DNA of 41,390 bases from Candidatus Avispirillum faecium (GTDB taxonomy: Bacteria > Bacillota > Clostridia > Oscillospirales > CAG-272): contig CAJFOI010000047.1 in assembly GCA_904396155.1 (NCBI GenBank), positions 1 through 41,390 of the forward strand. The letters are read 5' to 3'. Positions within the stretch are counted from its first letter, which is position 1; each line of letters begins with the position of its first letter. Position numbers and translations under genes: made by a program. Positions 17,696 through 24,500 of the stretch are shown piece after piece. Below the pieces are notes generated by a model. The model had not been told where the DNA came from. It saw only the letters and a list, made by a program, of their open reading frames with translations, and did no database searches.

Positions 17696-18120
17696 TGAAT
17701 TTTCGCAGGCTCCCTTTACAACCCCTCCGTCAACTTCGTTGACACCTCCCCTTCATAAAGAAGGGGAGGCTTTTTATAAAATAATGTCGTTTCACCACCC
17801 CCGGGTCTGCTTCGCAGCCCCCACACAGGGGAGGCTTAGGGATAGAGGCCCCCTTGTGGGCATCTCTTGCAGAGCCGCTAAGAGGAAGCTTAGAGTGTTA
17901 AAGGCCCCCTTGTGCAAAGGGGGCAGCCGACGGTAGTCGGCGGGGGATTGTTCTCTCACAACCCCTCCGTCATGGCTGCGCCATGCCACCTCCCCTTACA
18001 CAGGGGAGGCTTTTTATAAAAAATGTCGCGGCACCACCCCCGGGTCTGCTTCGCAGCCCCTGCGAAGGAGAGGCTTTTTATAAAATAATGTTGCGCCACC
18101 ACAGGCGAGGCTTTCGTTTG
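17696..18120. repeat. Intergenic repeat block R5
   Basis: Several elements follow mnmE: type-1 short (17718-17771) with stem GTCAAC-ttc-GTTGAC (17729-17743); a type-1 long element lacking its first hairpin (17794-17839); a type-2 part with inner hairpin (from 17844); an inverted type-2 short element with stem GCCGAC-ggta-GTCGGC (17926-17941); type-1 short with stem CATGGC-tgc-GCCATG (17971-17985) ending in GGGGAGGCTTTTTATAAA, which is terminator-like; and a partial long element (18032-18078). The rny promoter and leader occupy the rest of this 766-base gap. Confidence 0.88.
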
Positions 18121-18189
18121 TGCAGGCCTTTTTCCATAATTGGAAAATATAAAATCTTTTCCCTTTCCCAACAAATGAAGTAAAAACTC

Positions 18190-18218
18190 TTGACGCAGAC
18201 ATCCCCAGGGTATATAAT
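18190..18218 (+). promoter_or_regulatory. rny promoter
   Basis: TTGACG (18190-18195) and TATAAT (18213-18218) with an exact 17-bp spacer, a near-consensus vegetative promoter. Transcription would start near 18225, about 217 bases before rny. Confidence 0.8.
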
Positions 18219-18224
18219 AATTTA

Positions 18225-18441
18225 TATGTATGCTTCTATTCCGGCTCCTGCCGGCTTTATATAAAATAGTAGACCTGCTGTCTCTGCAATTTTGAGAAAA
18301 ACACTATTTTCGTCAGGTGCGGCCGCTCGCCGCTCCCATATAAAAATCAAAGAACTGCTGGGTCACAGGCCCGGTTTGCGGCATGCATATCATTTTGAAA
18401 AACAATCTTGATGCAAAATTCATCGAAGAAGGAGGAAATGC
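18225..18441 (+). promoter_or_regulatory. Long 5' leader of rny
   Basis: The predicted transcript carries about 217 untranslated bases before the rny ATG. It has a small CCGGC-tcct-GCCGG hairpin near its start, GC-rich patches around 18320 and a strong GAAGGAGGAA ribosome site just before 18442. No known riboswitch class was recognised. It may be a structured leader; this is inference. Confidence 0.35.
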
Positions 18442-20007
18442 ATGCCCGTAACGTACATAATTATTGCGGCTGCCGTCGCCCTGATCGTGGGCATTGCCGT
18501 GGGCCTTCCCATCGGCATCGCCTATCGCAAAAAGGTCGCCGAAGCCCAGATCGGCTCCGCAGAACTTCAGGCAAAGAAGATTATCGCCGACGGGATGAAC
18601 CAGGCGAAGGCGGACGCTGCCGCCGCAAAAAAGGAAGCCCTGATCGAAGCAAAGGAAGAAATGCTCCAGGCGAAAAACGAATTCGAGCAGGAAATCAAGG
18701 AACGGCGCAGCGAACTGTCCCGCCAGGAGCGGCGCGTCCAGTCCAAGGAAGAAAATCTGGACCGGAAGACCGACGCCCTGGAAAAGAAAGACGAGCTGCT
18801 TGCAAAGAAAATTGAAGAAAACGAACGCCTCGCACAGGATCTGCAAAACCAGCACACCGAAGCGCGCATGATTCTGCAGCGCATCTCCGGCATGACCGCG
18901 CAGCAGGCGCGGGACAAGCTGCTGGAGGAAATGGTGGAGGAAGTCCGCCACGAACAGGCGAAAAAAATGGTGGAGCTGGAACAGGAATTCAAGGAGGAAG
19001 CGGACGACAAAGCCCGCAACATCATCGCCCAGGCCATTCAGCGCTGCGCGGCGGATCATGTTGCTGAGATCACCGTCTCCACCGTCACCCTGCCCAACGA
19101 GGACATGAAGGGCCGGATTATCGGCCGGGAGGGGCGGAACATCCGCACCATCGAGACCCTCACCGGTGTGGATCTGATCATCGATGACACACCGGAGGCC
19201 ATCACCATTTCCAGTTTTGATCCCATTCGCAGAGAAGTAGCCCGTATTGCGCTGGAACGGCTGATCACCGACGGCAGAATCCACCCCACCCGCATCGAGG
19301 AAATGGTGGAAAAGGCAAAACGGGAGGTGGATGTGGCCATTAAGAAGGCCGGAGAAGCCGCCACTTTTGAAACGGGTATCCACGGACTGAACGGCGAGCT
19401 GGTACGCCTGCTGGGCCGTCTCAAATACCGCACCAGTTATGGGCAAAACGTATTGAACCACTCCATTGAGGTGTCCCTCCTCTCCGGCGTTATCGCGGAC
19501 GAGCTGGGTGTGGACAACGTACTGGCAAAGCGGGCGGGACTTCTTCACGATATCGGCAAGGCTCTGACTGCCGAAATGGAGGGTTCCCATGTGCAGCTGG
19601 GTGTGGATATTGCCCGCAAGTACAAGGAAAGCAAAGATGTCATCCACGCCATTGAAGCCCACCACGGAGATGTGGAGCCCCAGACCATTGTGGCCGTCAT
19701 CGTCCAGGCAGCGGATGCCATCTCCGCCGCGCGCCCCGGCGCCCGGCGGGAAAATCTGGAAAACTACATCAAGCGGCTCACCAAGCTGGAAGAGATCGCA
19801 AAGAGCTTTGAGGGCGTAGAAAAATCCTATGCCATCCAAGCCGGCCGCGAAATCCGGATCATGGTGAAACCTGAGGTAATTTCTGACGACCGTATGCCCC
19901 TGGTGGCCCGGGACATTGTAAAGCGGATCGAGAACGAGCTGGAGTATCCGGGACAGATCAAGGTCCACATCGTCCGGGAAAGTCGCGCCATCGACTATGC
20001 AAAATAA
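18442..20007 (+). CDS. rny: Ribonuclease Y
   Basis: A membrane-anchored endoribonuclease that starts mRNA decay in many Firmicutes. The 521 residues have an N-terminal transmembrane helix (about 4-24), a long charged coiled coil (about 30-190, rich in Glu/Lys/Ala), a KH RNA-binding domain with [12 protein letters not shown] (about 222-233) and an HD phosphohydrolase domain with NHSIEV and the catalytic HDIGKAL near 370. Length and order are typical. It has its own strong promoter, a long leader and a perfect intrinsic terminator, so it is a single-gene unit. Confidence 0.97.
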   Translation: MPVTYIIIAAAVALIVGIAVGLPIGIAYRKKVAEAQIGSAELQAKKIIADGMNQAKADAAAAKKEALIEAKEEMLQAKNEFEQEIKERRSELSRQERRVQSKEENLDRKTDALEKKDELLAKKIEENERLAQDLQNQHTEARMILQRISGMTAQQARDKLLEEMVEEVRHEQAKKMVELEQEFKEEADDKARNIIAQAIQRCAADHVAEITVSTVTLPNEDMKGRIIGREGRNIRTIETLTGVDLIIDDTPEAITISSFDPIRREVARIALERLITDGRIHPTRIEEMVEKAKREVDVAIKKAGEAATFETGIHGLNGELVRLLGRLKYRTSYGQNVLNHSIEVSLLSGVIADELGVDNVLAKRAGLLHDIGKALTAEMEGSHVQLGVDIARKYKESKDVIHAIEAHHGDVEPQTIVAVIVQAADAISAARPGARRENLENYIKRLTKLEEIAKSFEGVEKSYAIQAGREIRIMVKPEVISDDRMPLVARDIVKRIENELEYPGQIKVHIVRESRAIDYAK

Positions 20008-20011
20008 GAGA

Positions 20012-20039
20012 ACAGCCTCCTTTTGGAGGCTGTTTTTTT
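20012..20039 (+). terminator. rny intrinsic terminator
   Basis: A perfect 9-bp stem ACAGCCTCC (20012-20020) / GGAGGCTGT (20025-20033) with a TTTT loop, followed by a run of T to 20039. It lies five bases after the rny stop codon and is unrelated in sequence to the two-hairpin repeats. Confidence 0.92.
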
Positions 20040-20090
20040 ATAAAAATTGTAATATATCCTGGTTTTTATAATTTTTGTTTTATCACTTAC

Positions 20091-20109
20091 ATTACAAGTT
20101 TCTTGTAAT
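20091..20109. repeat. Perfect short inverted repeat
   Basis: ATTACAAG-ttt-CTTGTAAT, perfect 8-bp arms, in an AT-rich gap between the rny terminator and block R6. A second ATTGTAATAT-like stretch lies about 45 bases upstream. It could be an operator or a boundary; no adjacent promoter explains it. Confidence 0.5.
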
Positions 20110-20120
20110 ATGTCAATGAA

Positions 20121-20415
20121 ACAGCCCCCTTGTGGACATCTCTTGCAGAGCCACTAAGAGGAGGCTTAGAGTGTTAAAGGCCCCCTTGTGTAAAGGGGGC
20201 AGCCGACGGTAGTCGGCGGGGGATTGTTCTCTTTCACAACCCCTCCGTCAGCTACGCTGACACCTCCCCTTGCACAGGGGAGGCTCTTTATAAAAATATT
20301 GTGCCACCTCCCCCGGGTCTGCTGCGCAGCCCCTACACAGGGGAGGCTAAAAGACGAAAGGGAAACTTCCACGTCGGGAAGACTTGGATTTATGCAGGCT
20401 CTCTTGTGGGGAACC
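20121..20415. repeat. Intergenic repeat block R6
   Basis: A type-2 fragment with inner hairpin (20122-20168), an inverted type-2 element with stem GCCGAC-ggta-GTCGGC (20202-20217), type-1 short with stem GTCAGC-tac-GCTGAC (20247-20261) and a partial type-1 long element (20302-20349). A 60-base segment follows (about 20350-20415: CTTCC-acgtc-GGGAAG, then GACTTGGATTT) that recurs in R7. The block lies between the convergent ends of rny and the XRE gene. Confidence 0.85.
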
Positions 20416-20424
20416 TTTCTGATT

Positions 20425-20670
20425 TTATCTCTCCGGTCCAACGCCTTCAAAAAACTGAGAAAAATCTGCTTTAAATATTTTTTGCAGTGCAACGAGATCA
20501 CTGATAAAAATATTTCCTCTTCCCATCTCGATCAACGAATAGGTACTGCGACTGATAGGAGATCCAAGTACGTTCATTTTTGCTACCGTTTGTTCTTGGG
20601 TCAGCCCAGATGCAAGCCGCAGCCTTTTTATATTTTTACTAAAATGATTATCATTTATTTTTATTTTCAT
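20425..20670 (-). CDS. XRE-family helix-turn-helix protein (small)
   Basis: A DNA-binding protein of about 81 residues. The HTH region reads IKRLRLASGLTQEQTVAKM, followed by STYSLIEMGRGNIFISDLVALQKIF, a standard XRE/Cro fold. No extra effector domain is present. The start is uncertain: TTG 20682, ATG 20676 and ATG 20670 are in frame and none has a good ribosome site. The gene overlaps the end of the upstream small gene by about 20 bases, so translation is probably coupled. Base composition is far more AT-rich than the flanking housekeeping genes, suggesting acquisition. The target is unknown. Confidence 0.75.
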   Translation of the reverse strand: MKIKINDNHFSKNIKRLRLASGLTQEQTVAKMNVLGSPISRSTYSLIEMGRGNIFISDLVALQKIFKADFSQFFEGVGPER

Positions 20671-20998
20671 ATACATTTTCAAAAGCGTTCCGTATGGCGA
20701 TGTTTACCAGTTTTCGCATACTGATTCCGTATTTCTCATTTAACTTTTCCAAGCCTTTAACATTACTCTCCCAAATTAATATGGTGTGCGGAGCAGTTAT
20801 TTCCTCTTTTTCTTTATCATAAAAAATGATACTTTCTGTCTGTATAAGTGCTTCTACACACACATTAAAAACATCAGGAATTGTTGCATCATATTCATTT
20901 GAAATTTCTTCCATTTTCTCATATAGGCTATCTATAATATCATAATTTCTGCGCAATTTTCTTTGCTTTTTCCGAAATTTGCTGTCAAAAAATTGCAT
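20651..20998 (-). CDS. Small ribbon-helix-helix-like protein, paralogue A
   Basis: 115 residues, not recognised as a named family. It begins with a very basic stretch (FRKKQRKLRRNYDI). Two halves both look like ribbon-helix-helix segments: YDIIDSLYEKMEEI... near 20-55, and YGISMRKLVNIAIRNAFE near 89-106. It is clearly homologous to the protein at 21453-21773, with identical KLVNIAIRNAFE-type ends and a shared ESNV-GLEKLN-KYG core. AAGGAG precedes the ATG. It forms an overlapping pair with the XRE gene. A regulatory or antitoxin-like role is only an inference from size and partner. Confidence 0.7.
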   Translation of the reverse strand: MQFFDSKFRKKQRKLRRNYDIIDSLYEKMEEISNEYDATIPDVFNVCVEALIQTESIIFYDKEKEEITAPHTILIWESNVKGLEKLNEKYGISMRKLVNIAIRNAFENVYENKNK

Positions 20999-21017
20999 TT
21001 TTATCTCCTTCTTTCCT

Positions 21018-21415
21018 TAAGGCCCCCTTGTGGGCGGTTCCTTTGGAACCGCTAAGGTGCTGGCGGCGAAGCCGCCTGAGGGATGGTTCTCTTTCACAAC
21101 CCCTCCGTCAACTTCGTTGACACCTCCCCTTTATGAAAAAGGGGAGGTTTTGGGATAGAGGCCCCCATGTGGGCGTCTCTTGCAGAGCCGCTAAGAGGAG
21201 GCTTATATTTATTAGGCTCCCTTGTGCAAAGGGAGCTGTCTGCGACAGCAGACTGAGGGATTGTTCCCTTTACAACCCCTCCGTCATGGCTGCGCCATGC
21301 CACCACCCCCGGGTCTGCTATGCAGCCCCACACAGGGGAGGCTAAAAAATGAAAGGAAAACTTCCATGCTGGGAAGACTTGGATTTGCGCAAACTCCCTT
21401 GCAGGACGGCTTACA
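21018..21415. repeat. Intergenic repeat block R7
   Basis: A type-2 long element, inverted (21019-21085), with variable stem GGCGGC-gaa-GCCGCC (21062-21076) and an inner hairpin of different sequence, GCGGTTCC-ttt-GGAACCGC (21034-21052). Next come type-1 short with stem GTCAAC-ttc-GTTGAC (21107-21121); a type-2 part near 21160-21205; inverted type-2 short with stem GTCTGC-gaca-GCAGAC (21238-21253); and type-1 long with stem CATGGC-tgc-GCCATG (21285-21299). The trailing 60-base segment (about 21350-21415) matches the one in R6. Confidence 0.88.
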
Positions 21416-21452
21416 AAGTTTTATAAACACAAACTTACGTAAAACGTAAGCA

Positions 21453-21773
21453 TTATGTTTCAAAAGCATTTCGAATTGCTATATTCACTAACCTCCGAAT
21501 ACTCACTCCATATTTTGCATTTAATTTTTCCAGTCCTGTAACGTTGCTTTCCAAAATATAAAATGTATGCGCTTCATATAAATCTGTTTCTTTTGTTTCA
21601 TATAATTTTATATTTTCGCTATGAATCAATTCCATAACGCATGCGTTAAAAATATCTGCTATCCCTGCATCATATATCTCTGTCGCCTGTTTCATTTTTT
21701 CAAATAGACTGTCTTCTATATCATAATTTCGTTTTATTTTCTTTTCACGTTTCCAAAAATATTTATCGAACAT
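21453..21773 (-). CDS. Small ribbon-helix-helix-like protein, paralogue B
   Basis: 106 residues, paralogous to the 20651-20998 protein over nearly its whole length. Shared features are a basic start, the RNYDI-DSL-EKM motif, ESNV-GLEKLN-KYG, and a C-terminal RRLVNIAIRNAFE helix. It has no overlapping XRE partner, but an XRE gene lies just upstream on the same strand (21950-22192). The coding region is AT-rich. A plausible minus-strand -10 (TATAAT) lies in the gap upstream. AAGGAAAAGAG serves as a weak ribosome site. The function is unknown. Confidence 0.7.
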   Translation of the reverse strand: MFDKYFWKREKKIKRNYDIEDSLFEKMKQATEIYDAGIADIFNACVMELIHSENIKLYETKETDLYEAHTFYILESNVTGLEKLNAKYGVSIRRLVNIAIRNAFET

Positions 21774-21840
21774 AAAAAATCTCTTTTCCTTACAAACATT
21801 ATTTGCACTTATTTTAGTGACAATTTTACATTATAGATAG

Positions 21841-21876
21841 AAGCAAAATTACTTTATTTAATATGTAATTTTGCTT
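21841..21876. repeat. Perfect 12-bp inverted repeat
   Basis: AAGCAAAATTAC (21841-21852), a 12-base AT-rich loop, then GTAATTTTGCTT (21865-21876). The right arm ends inside a plus-strand TTGACA box. Its length and position between two regulator genes suggest an operator. Confidence 0.6.
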
Positions 21877-21903
21877 GACATTTTTAGTTGTTTTGCGTAT
21901 TAT
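21875..21903 (+). promoter_or_regulatory. Plus-strand promoter candidate facing into the XRE gene
   Basis: TTGACA (21875-21880), a 17-bp spacer, then TATTAT (21898-21903). The start would fall near 21910, beside TTAGTGTT (21911-21918), a half-site identical to those in the XRE operators. The transcript would run antisense to the XRE gene at 21950-22192, and no plus-strand gene follows directly. Confidence 0.5.
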
Positions 21904-21949
21904 ATAATTGTTAGTGTTCCTATTCAGCAAGCTTAAATTTTTTATCGAA

Positions 21950-22192
21950 TTATCGTATTTCTTGTTCTAAATTGTTAAATTCCTCTGTGTCGAAAAATTC
22001 TGCTAACGTAATCTCCAATCCATCACACAATTTCTTTATTGTAGATATTGTTGGACTTGTCGTTTCATCGTTCAAAATACTTTTCACAGTAGATTGCGAC
22101 ACACCGCATAAATAGCTCAATGCGTTAGGTGTAATTCTCTTTTCCTCACACAATTCCCGAATTCTTCTTTTTGTCGCTTGATTAACGTCCAT
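21950..22192 (-). CDS. XRE-family transcriptional regulator
   Basis: 80 residues, essentially one HTH domain: RIRELCEEKRITPNALSYL, then GVSQSTVKSILND as the recognition helix and ISTIKKLCDGLEITLAEFF, with a short acidic tail. This is the minimal XRE/SinR-like repressor layout. TAGGAG precedes the ATG. It is divergent from the cysteine-rich gene at 22298, and the gap holds two matching palindromes that are its most likely operators. The AT-rich composition sets it apart from the surrounding GC-rich genes. Confidence 0.85.
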   Translation of the reverse strand: MDVNQATKRRIRELCEEKRITPNALSYLCGVSQSTVKSILNDETTSPTISTIKKLCDGLEITLAEFFDTEEFNNLEQEIR

Positions 22193-22207
22193 TTTATTCT
22201 CCTATTA

Positions 22208-22225
22208 TTAGTGTTTTTCCACTAA
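22208..22225. promoter_or_regulatory. Operator candidate O1
   Basis: TTAGTG-N6-CACTAA, an inverted repeat beginning 16 bases upstream of the XRE start. The inner bases match O2 partly. Confidence 0.6.
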
Positions 22226-22251
22226 ATAGTAGGATTTATTTACGGAAAATG

Positions 22252-22269
22252 TTAGTGTTAAAACACTAA
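22252..22269. promoter_or_regulatory. Operator candidate O2
   Basis: TTAGTGTT-AA-AACACTAA, with perfect 8-bp half-sites, 44 bp centre to centre from O1 (about four helical turns). It lies upstream of the 22298 gene, so binding here could control both divergent genes. Confidence 0.65.
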
Positions 22270-22297
22270 ATTTAACTTTATTTATAAGGAGTTCCAT

Positions 22298-22540
22298 ATG
22301 CGCTGCAAAAACTTTCGTTGCATTTACAACAACGAAGCTTGCTGTACAGCAGGAGAAATTCTCATCGATTCATCAGGAAAATGTGCCGATTTTGTCTGTC
22401 AAAGCCCACACTTAGAAAAAACCGGGAAAATTCTTGCAAACGGAGTGGGCCAGAAACGGATACCGCAAAATTCCCTTACGCTGCAGCAGGAAGCGGATCT
22501 GGAAACTTTGCTGAGAAAAATCAAAAAACCAAAAAAATAA
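22298..22540 (+). CDS. Small cysteine-rich protein, DUF1540-like
   Basis: 80 residues. The first 35 carry six Cys residues: C3, C8, then YNNEACC, then C29 and C34, with AGEILI between. The C-x4-C-x-YN pattern followed by C-x-A-x-EI resembles the DUF1540 domain, which probably binds metal and has no settled function. The C-terminal half is polar and ends in a Lys-rich stretch. AAGGAG (22286-22291) is seven bases from the ATG. It is divergent from the XRE regulator and shares the operator region, so it is the likely regulated target. Confidence 0.65.
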   Translation: MRCKNFRCIYNNEACCTAGEILIDSSGKCADFVCQSPHLEKTGKILANGVGQKRIPQNSLTLQQEADLETLLRKIKKPKK

Positions 22541-22557
22541 CGTTCATCAAACAAAAA

Positions 22558-22579
22558 AGGAAGCTCTTTGAGGCTTCCT
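22558..22579 (-). terminator. Hairpin with minus-strand T-tract
   Basis: AGGAAGC (22558-22564) and GCTTCCT (22573-22579) form a 7-bp stem. On the minus strand it is followed by a T-rich run, while on plus no T-run follows. It would stop leftward transcripts arriving antisense through the 22686-23198 gene. Confidence 0.4.
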
Positions 22580-22628
22580 CCGGCAAAAGACAAAATCCTA
22601 CTATTTGTTTTTATTTTTCCGTGAATCG

Positions 22629-22657
22629 TTGACAAATTTGCTCCTGTACGGTACAAT
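22629..22657 (+). promoter_or_regulatory. Promoter of the SLOG-like gene
   Basis: TTGACA (22629-22634), a 17-bp spacer, then TACAAT (22652-22657). The predicted start near 22664 lies just before the AAGGAG site at 22671. This promoter shows that the open frame upstream of 22686 is not coding. Confidence 0.8.
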
Positions 22658-22685
22658 ACATGAAAGAACAAAGGAGAGACCTGCC

Positions 22686-23198
22686 GTGGAGTTTTCAAAA
22701 AATCACAGTGTGTGCTTTACCGGTCACAGACAGATTCTGCCCCAGCACATCCATATTCTGCCCTTCCGTCTGGAAAGCACCATCCAAAACCTGATTCGGT
22801 TGGAATACAACAATTTCATTGCCGGGGGAGCAGTGGGCTTTGATATGCTGGCAGCCGAGGCCGTCCTTGCAGCGCGCAGGATGTATCCCCATATCACCCT
22901 GTTTCTGGCGCTTCCCTGCCGGGATCAGACGGCCCGCTGGAAAAATCCCTCCGACATCGAACGGTACAACCGGCTTTTGGAGGAAGCGGACGCCATTCAC
23001 TATATCCAGGATGCCTATTCCAGTACCTGTATGCACAAGCGCAACCGGTGGATGGTGGACCACAGCGCCGTCTGTGTGGCTTATCTCAACGATACACAAA
23101 AGGGCGGCACCGCCTATACGGTACGCTATGCAATGCAAAAAGATCTGCCTTTTGTGAATTTATCCAGTATAGACTACCTGGAGGCTTTTGCAGAATAA
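22686..23198 (+). CDS. SLOG/YpsA-like (DUF1273) nucleotide-binding protein
   Basis: 170 residues with a Rossmann-like SLOG layout: SVCFTGHRQI at about 9-18, then FIAGGAVGFDMLAAEAVL (about 44-61), which is the glycine-rich phosphate-binding stretch, and later CMHKRNRWMVDHSAVCVAYL and GGTAYTVRYA. These match the DUF1273/YpsA group, thought to bind a nucleotide or nucleotide-derived ligand; in Bacillus YpsA has been linked to cell division. It starts at GTG 22686 with AAGGAG (22671-22676) and its own promoter. GC content is back to the genome level here. It is convergent with the lipoprotein gene across block R8. Confidence 0.85.
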   Translation: MEFSKNHSVCFTGHRQILPQHIHILPFRLESTIQNLIRLEYNNFIAGGAVGFDMLAAEAVLAARRMYPHITLFLALPCRDQTARWKNPSDIERYNRLLEEADAIHYIQDAYSSTCMHKRNRWMVDHSAVCVAYLNDTQKGGTAYTVRYAMQKDLPFVNLSSIDYLEAFAE

Positions 23199-23215
23199 AA
23201 AAACACCCGACAGTG

Positions 23216-23480
23216 GAGGACTTGCTACGCAAGTCCGGGGGTAGTGCCGCAACATTTTTTATAAAAAAGCCTCCCCTGTGTGGGGGCTGCGTAGCAGACC
23301 CGGGGGTGGTGGCACGGCACAGCCGTGTCGGAAGGGTTGTGAAAAGGAGTACAATCCCTCAGTCTGCTAACGCAGACAGCCCCCTTAGCGGCTCTGCAAG
23401 AGACGCCCACATGGGGGCCTATGAAACCTTAAGCCACCCCTGTGGAGCGCACTGTAGATTCTCTTTAATAAAAGCCTCCC
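23216..23480. repeat. Intergenic repeat block R8
   Basis: A variable stem GGACTTGC-tac-GCAAGTCC (23218-23236) opens the block. An inverted type-1 long element (about 23268-23341) has stem CACGGC-aca-GCCGTG (23313-23327). A type-2 long element on plus (about 23352-23420) has stem GTCTGC-taac-GCAGAC (23362-23377) and the inner CTCT/AGAG hairpin. It lies between convergent genes. Confidence 0.85.
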
Positions 23481-23501
23481 CATCGGGTGTTTTTTTATAT
23501 T

Positions 23502-24119
23502 TCAATAGGTGGGGCTGTCCAGGCGCCACGCGCCGTCCTCGTAAAGCATCTGCACCGATACCTTCACGTCCGCCTCTCCCTCTATATAGGACTGGACTTC
23601 CACTACGGCAGTATTACCGCTCTTTTTTTGCACTTTGATGTTGTTCTCCTCTGTGTCGTACGTGCGTGTATCCAGTACCGACAGATCCTTGCAGACTGCC
23701 AGAATCCCCGACTCCGTCTCCTGATACCGGGCATGAGAGGCCTCTGCATCGTCTGTGGAAATCCCAAAGAAGGCCATCTCATACAGATAGGTGCAGTAAG
23801 ACTGAGAGTATACCTCTTCCGTCGCAGCCTTGATGTCGTCGATGGACGCATACCCCGCTTCCTCTGCCACAGGCAGATAGCTGAGAAGGGTGGCATCTGT
23901 CCGGATCTCAGAGGAAAAAGCTTCTGCCTGGTCGCTGTCCTCCGCTACGGCGGGGAGTCCTTTTCCAAAATAAATTTCATTGATGGGGATGCTGGCCTCA
24001 ATCAATTCTGCCGCCGCAGTGCGGATTTCTTCATCCGTGAAGGAAGACATGCCGCAGGAAGAAAAACACCCTGCAGTTATTCCCACAAATGCCAGAAATC
24101 CGGCAAACCAACGTCTCAT
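23502..24119 (-). CDS. Predicted lipoprotein of unknown function
   Basis: 205 residues. The start MRRWFAGFLAFVGITAGC is a lipoprotein signal: basic n-region, hydrophobic core and a lipobox-like ITAGC, with a second Cys in FSSC close by. The mature part is helical and acidic (about 30-150). A C-terminal beta-rich stretch (YIEGEADVKVSVQMLYEDG) resembles a small NTF2-like or DUF4878-type fold, but I do not recognise the family with confidence. CAAAGGAGGAATTTC gives a consensus ribosome site for ATG 24119; the frame stays open upstream only because it reads into repeat R9. It is probably attached to the outer face of the membrane. Confidence 0.75.
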   Translation of the reverse strand: MRRWFAGFLAFVGITAGCFSSCGMSSFTDEEIRTAAAELIEASIPINEIYFGKGLPAVAEDSDQAEAFSSEIRTDATLLSYLPVAEEAGYASIDDIKAATEEVYSQSYCTYLYEMAFFGISTDDAEASHARYQETESGILAVCKDLSVLDTRTYDTEENNIKVQKKSGNTAVVEVQSYIEGEADVKVSVQMLYEDGAWRLDSPTY

Positions 24120-24134
24120 GAAATTCCTCCTTTG

Positions 24135-24497
24135 TGACAACCCCTCCGACACGGCTGCGCCGTGCCACCTCCCCTTCACGAGGAAGGGGAGGCTTAGAAT
24201 TAGTAGGCTCCCTTGTGTAAAGGGAGCTGGCGGTGAAACCGCCTGAGGGATTGTTTCCTTTCAACCCCTCCGTCAACTTCGTTGACACCTCCCCTTTATG
24301 AAAAAGGGGAGGCTTTTATAAAAAAATGTCGCGCCACCATCCCCGGGTCTGCTGCGCAGCCCCATAAAGGGGAGGCTTCAGCACTCCTTAGGCCCCCATG
24401 TGGGCGTCTCTTGCAGAGCAGCTAAGAGGAGGCTTATATTTATTTAGGCCCCCTTGTGCAAAGGGGGCTCCCGCGTTAGCGGGTGGGGGATTGTCCC
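24135..24497. repeat. Intergenic repeat block R9
   Basis: Type-1 short with stem CACGGC-tgc-GCCGTG (24150-24164); inverted type-2 short with stem GGCGGT-gaa-ACCGCC (24229-24243); type-1 short with stem GTCAAC-ttc-GTTGAC (24272-24286); a partial type-1 long element (24333-24378); a type-2 piece with inner hairpin (from 24391); and inverted type-2 with stem CCCGC-gtta-GCGGG (24470-24483), directly against the gyrA stop codon. Confidence 0.88.
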
Positions 24498-24500
24498 CTT

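Noticed and set aside
17685..17936. Open frame of 83 codons after mnmE
   Set aside because: Translation of type-1 and type-2 repeats only.
18225..18441. Known riboswitch or 6S RNA in the rny leader
   Set aside because: No conserved core of a known class could be recognised by eye.
20425..22192. Classical toxin-antitoxin pair
   Set aside because: Neither small protein resembles a known toxin; both partners look like DNA-binding proteins.
23048..23638. Open frame of 196 codons over the end of the SLOG gene and R8
   Set aside because: It overlaps a recognised gene in another frame, then reads through repeats.
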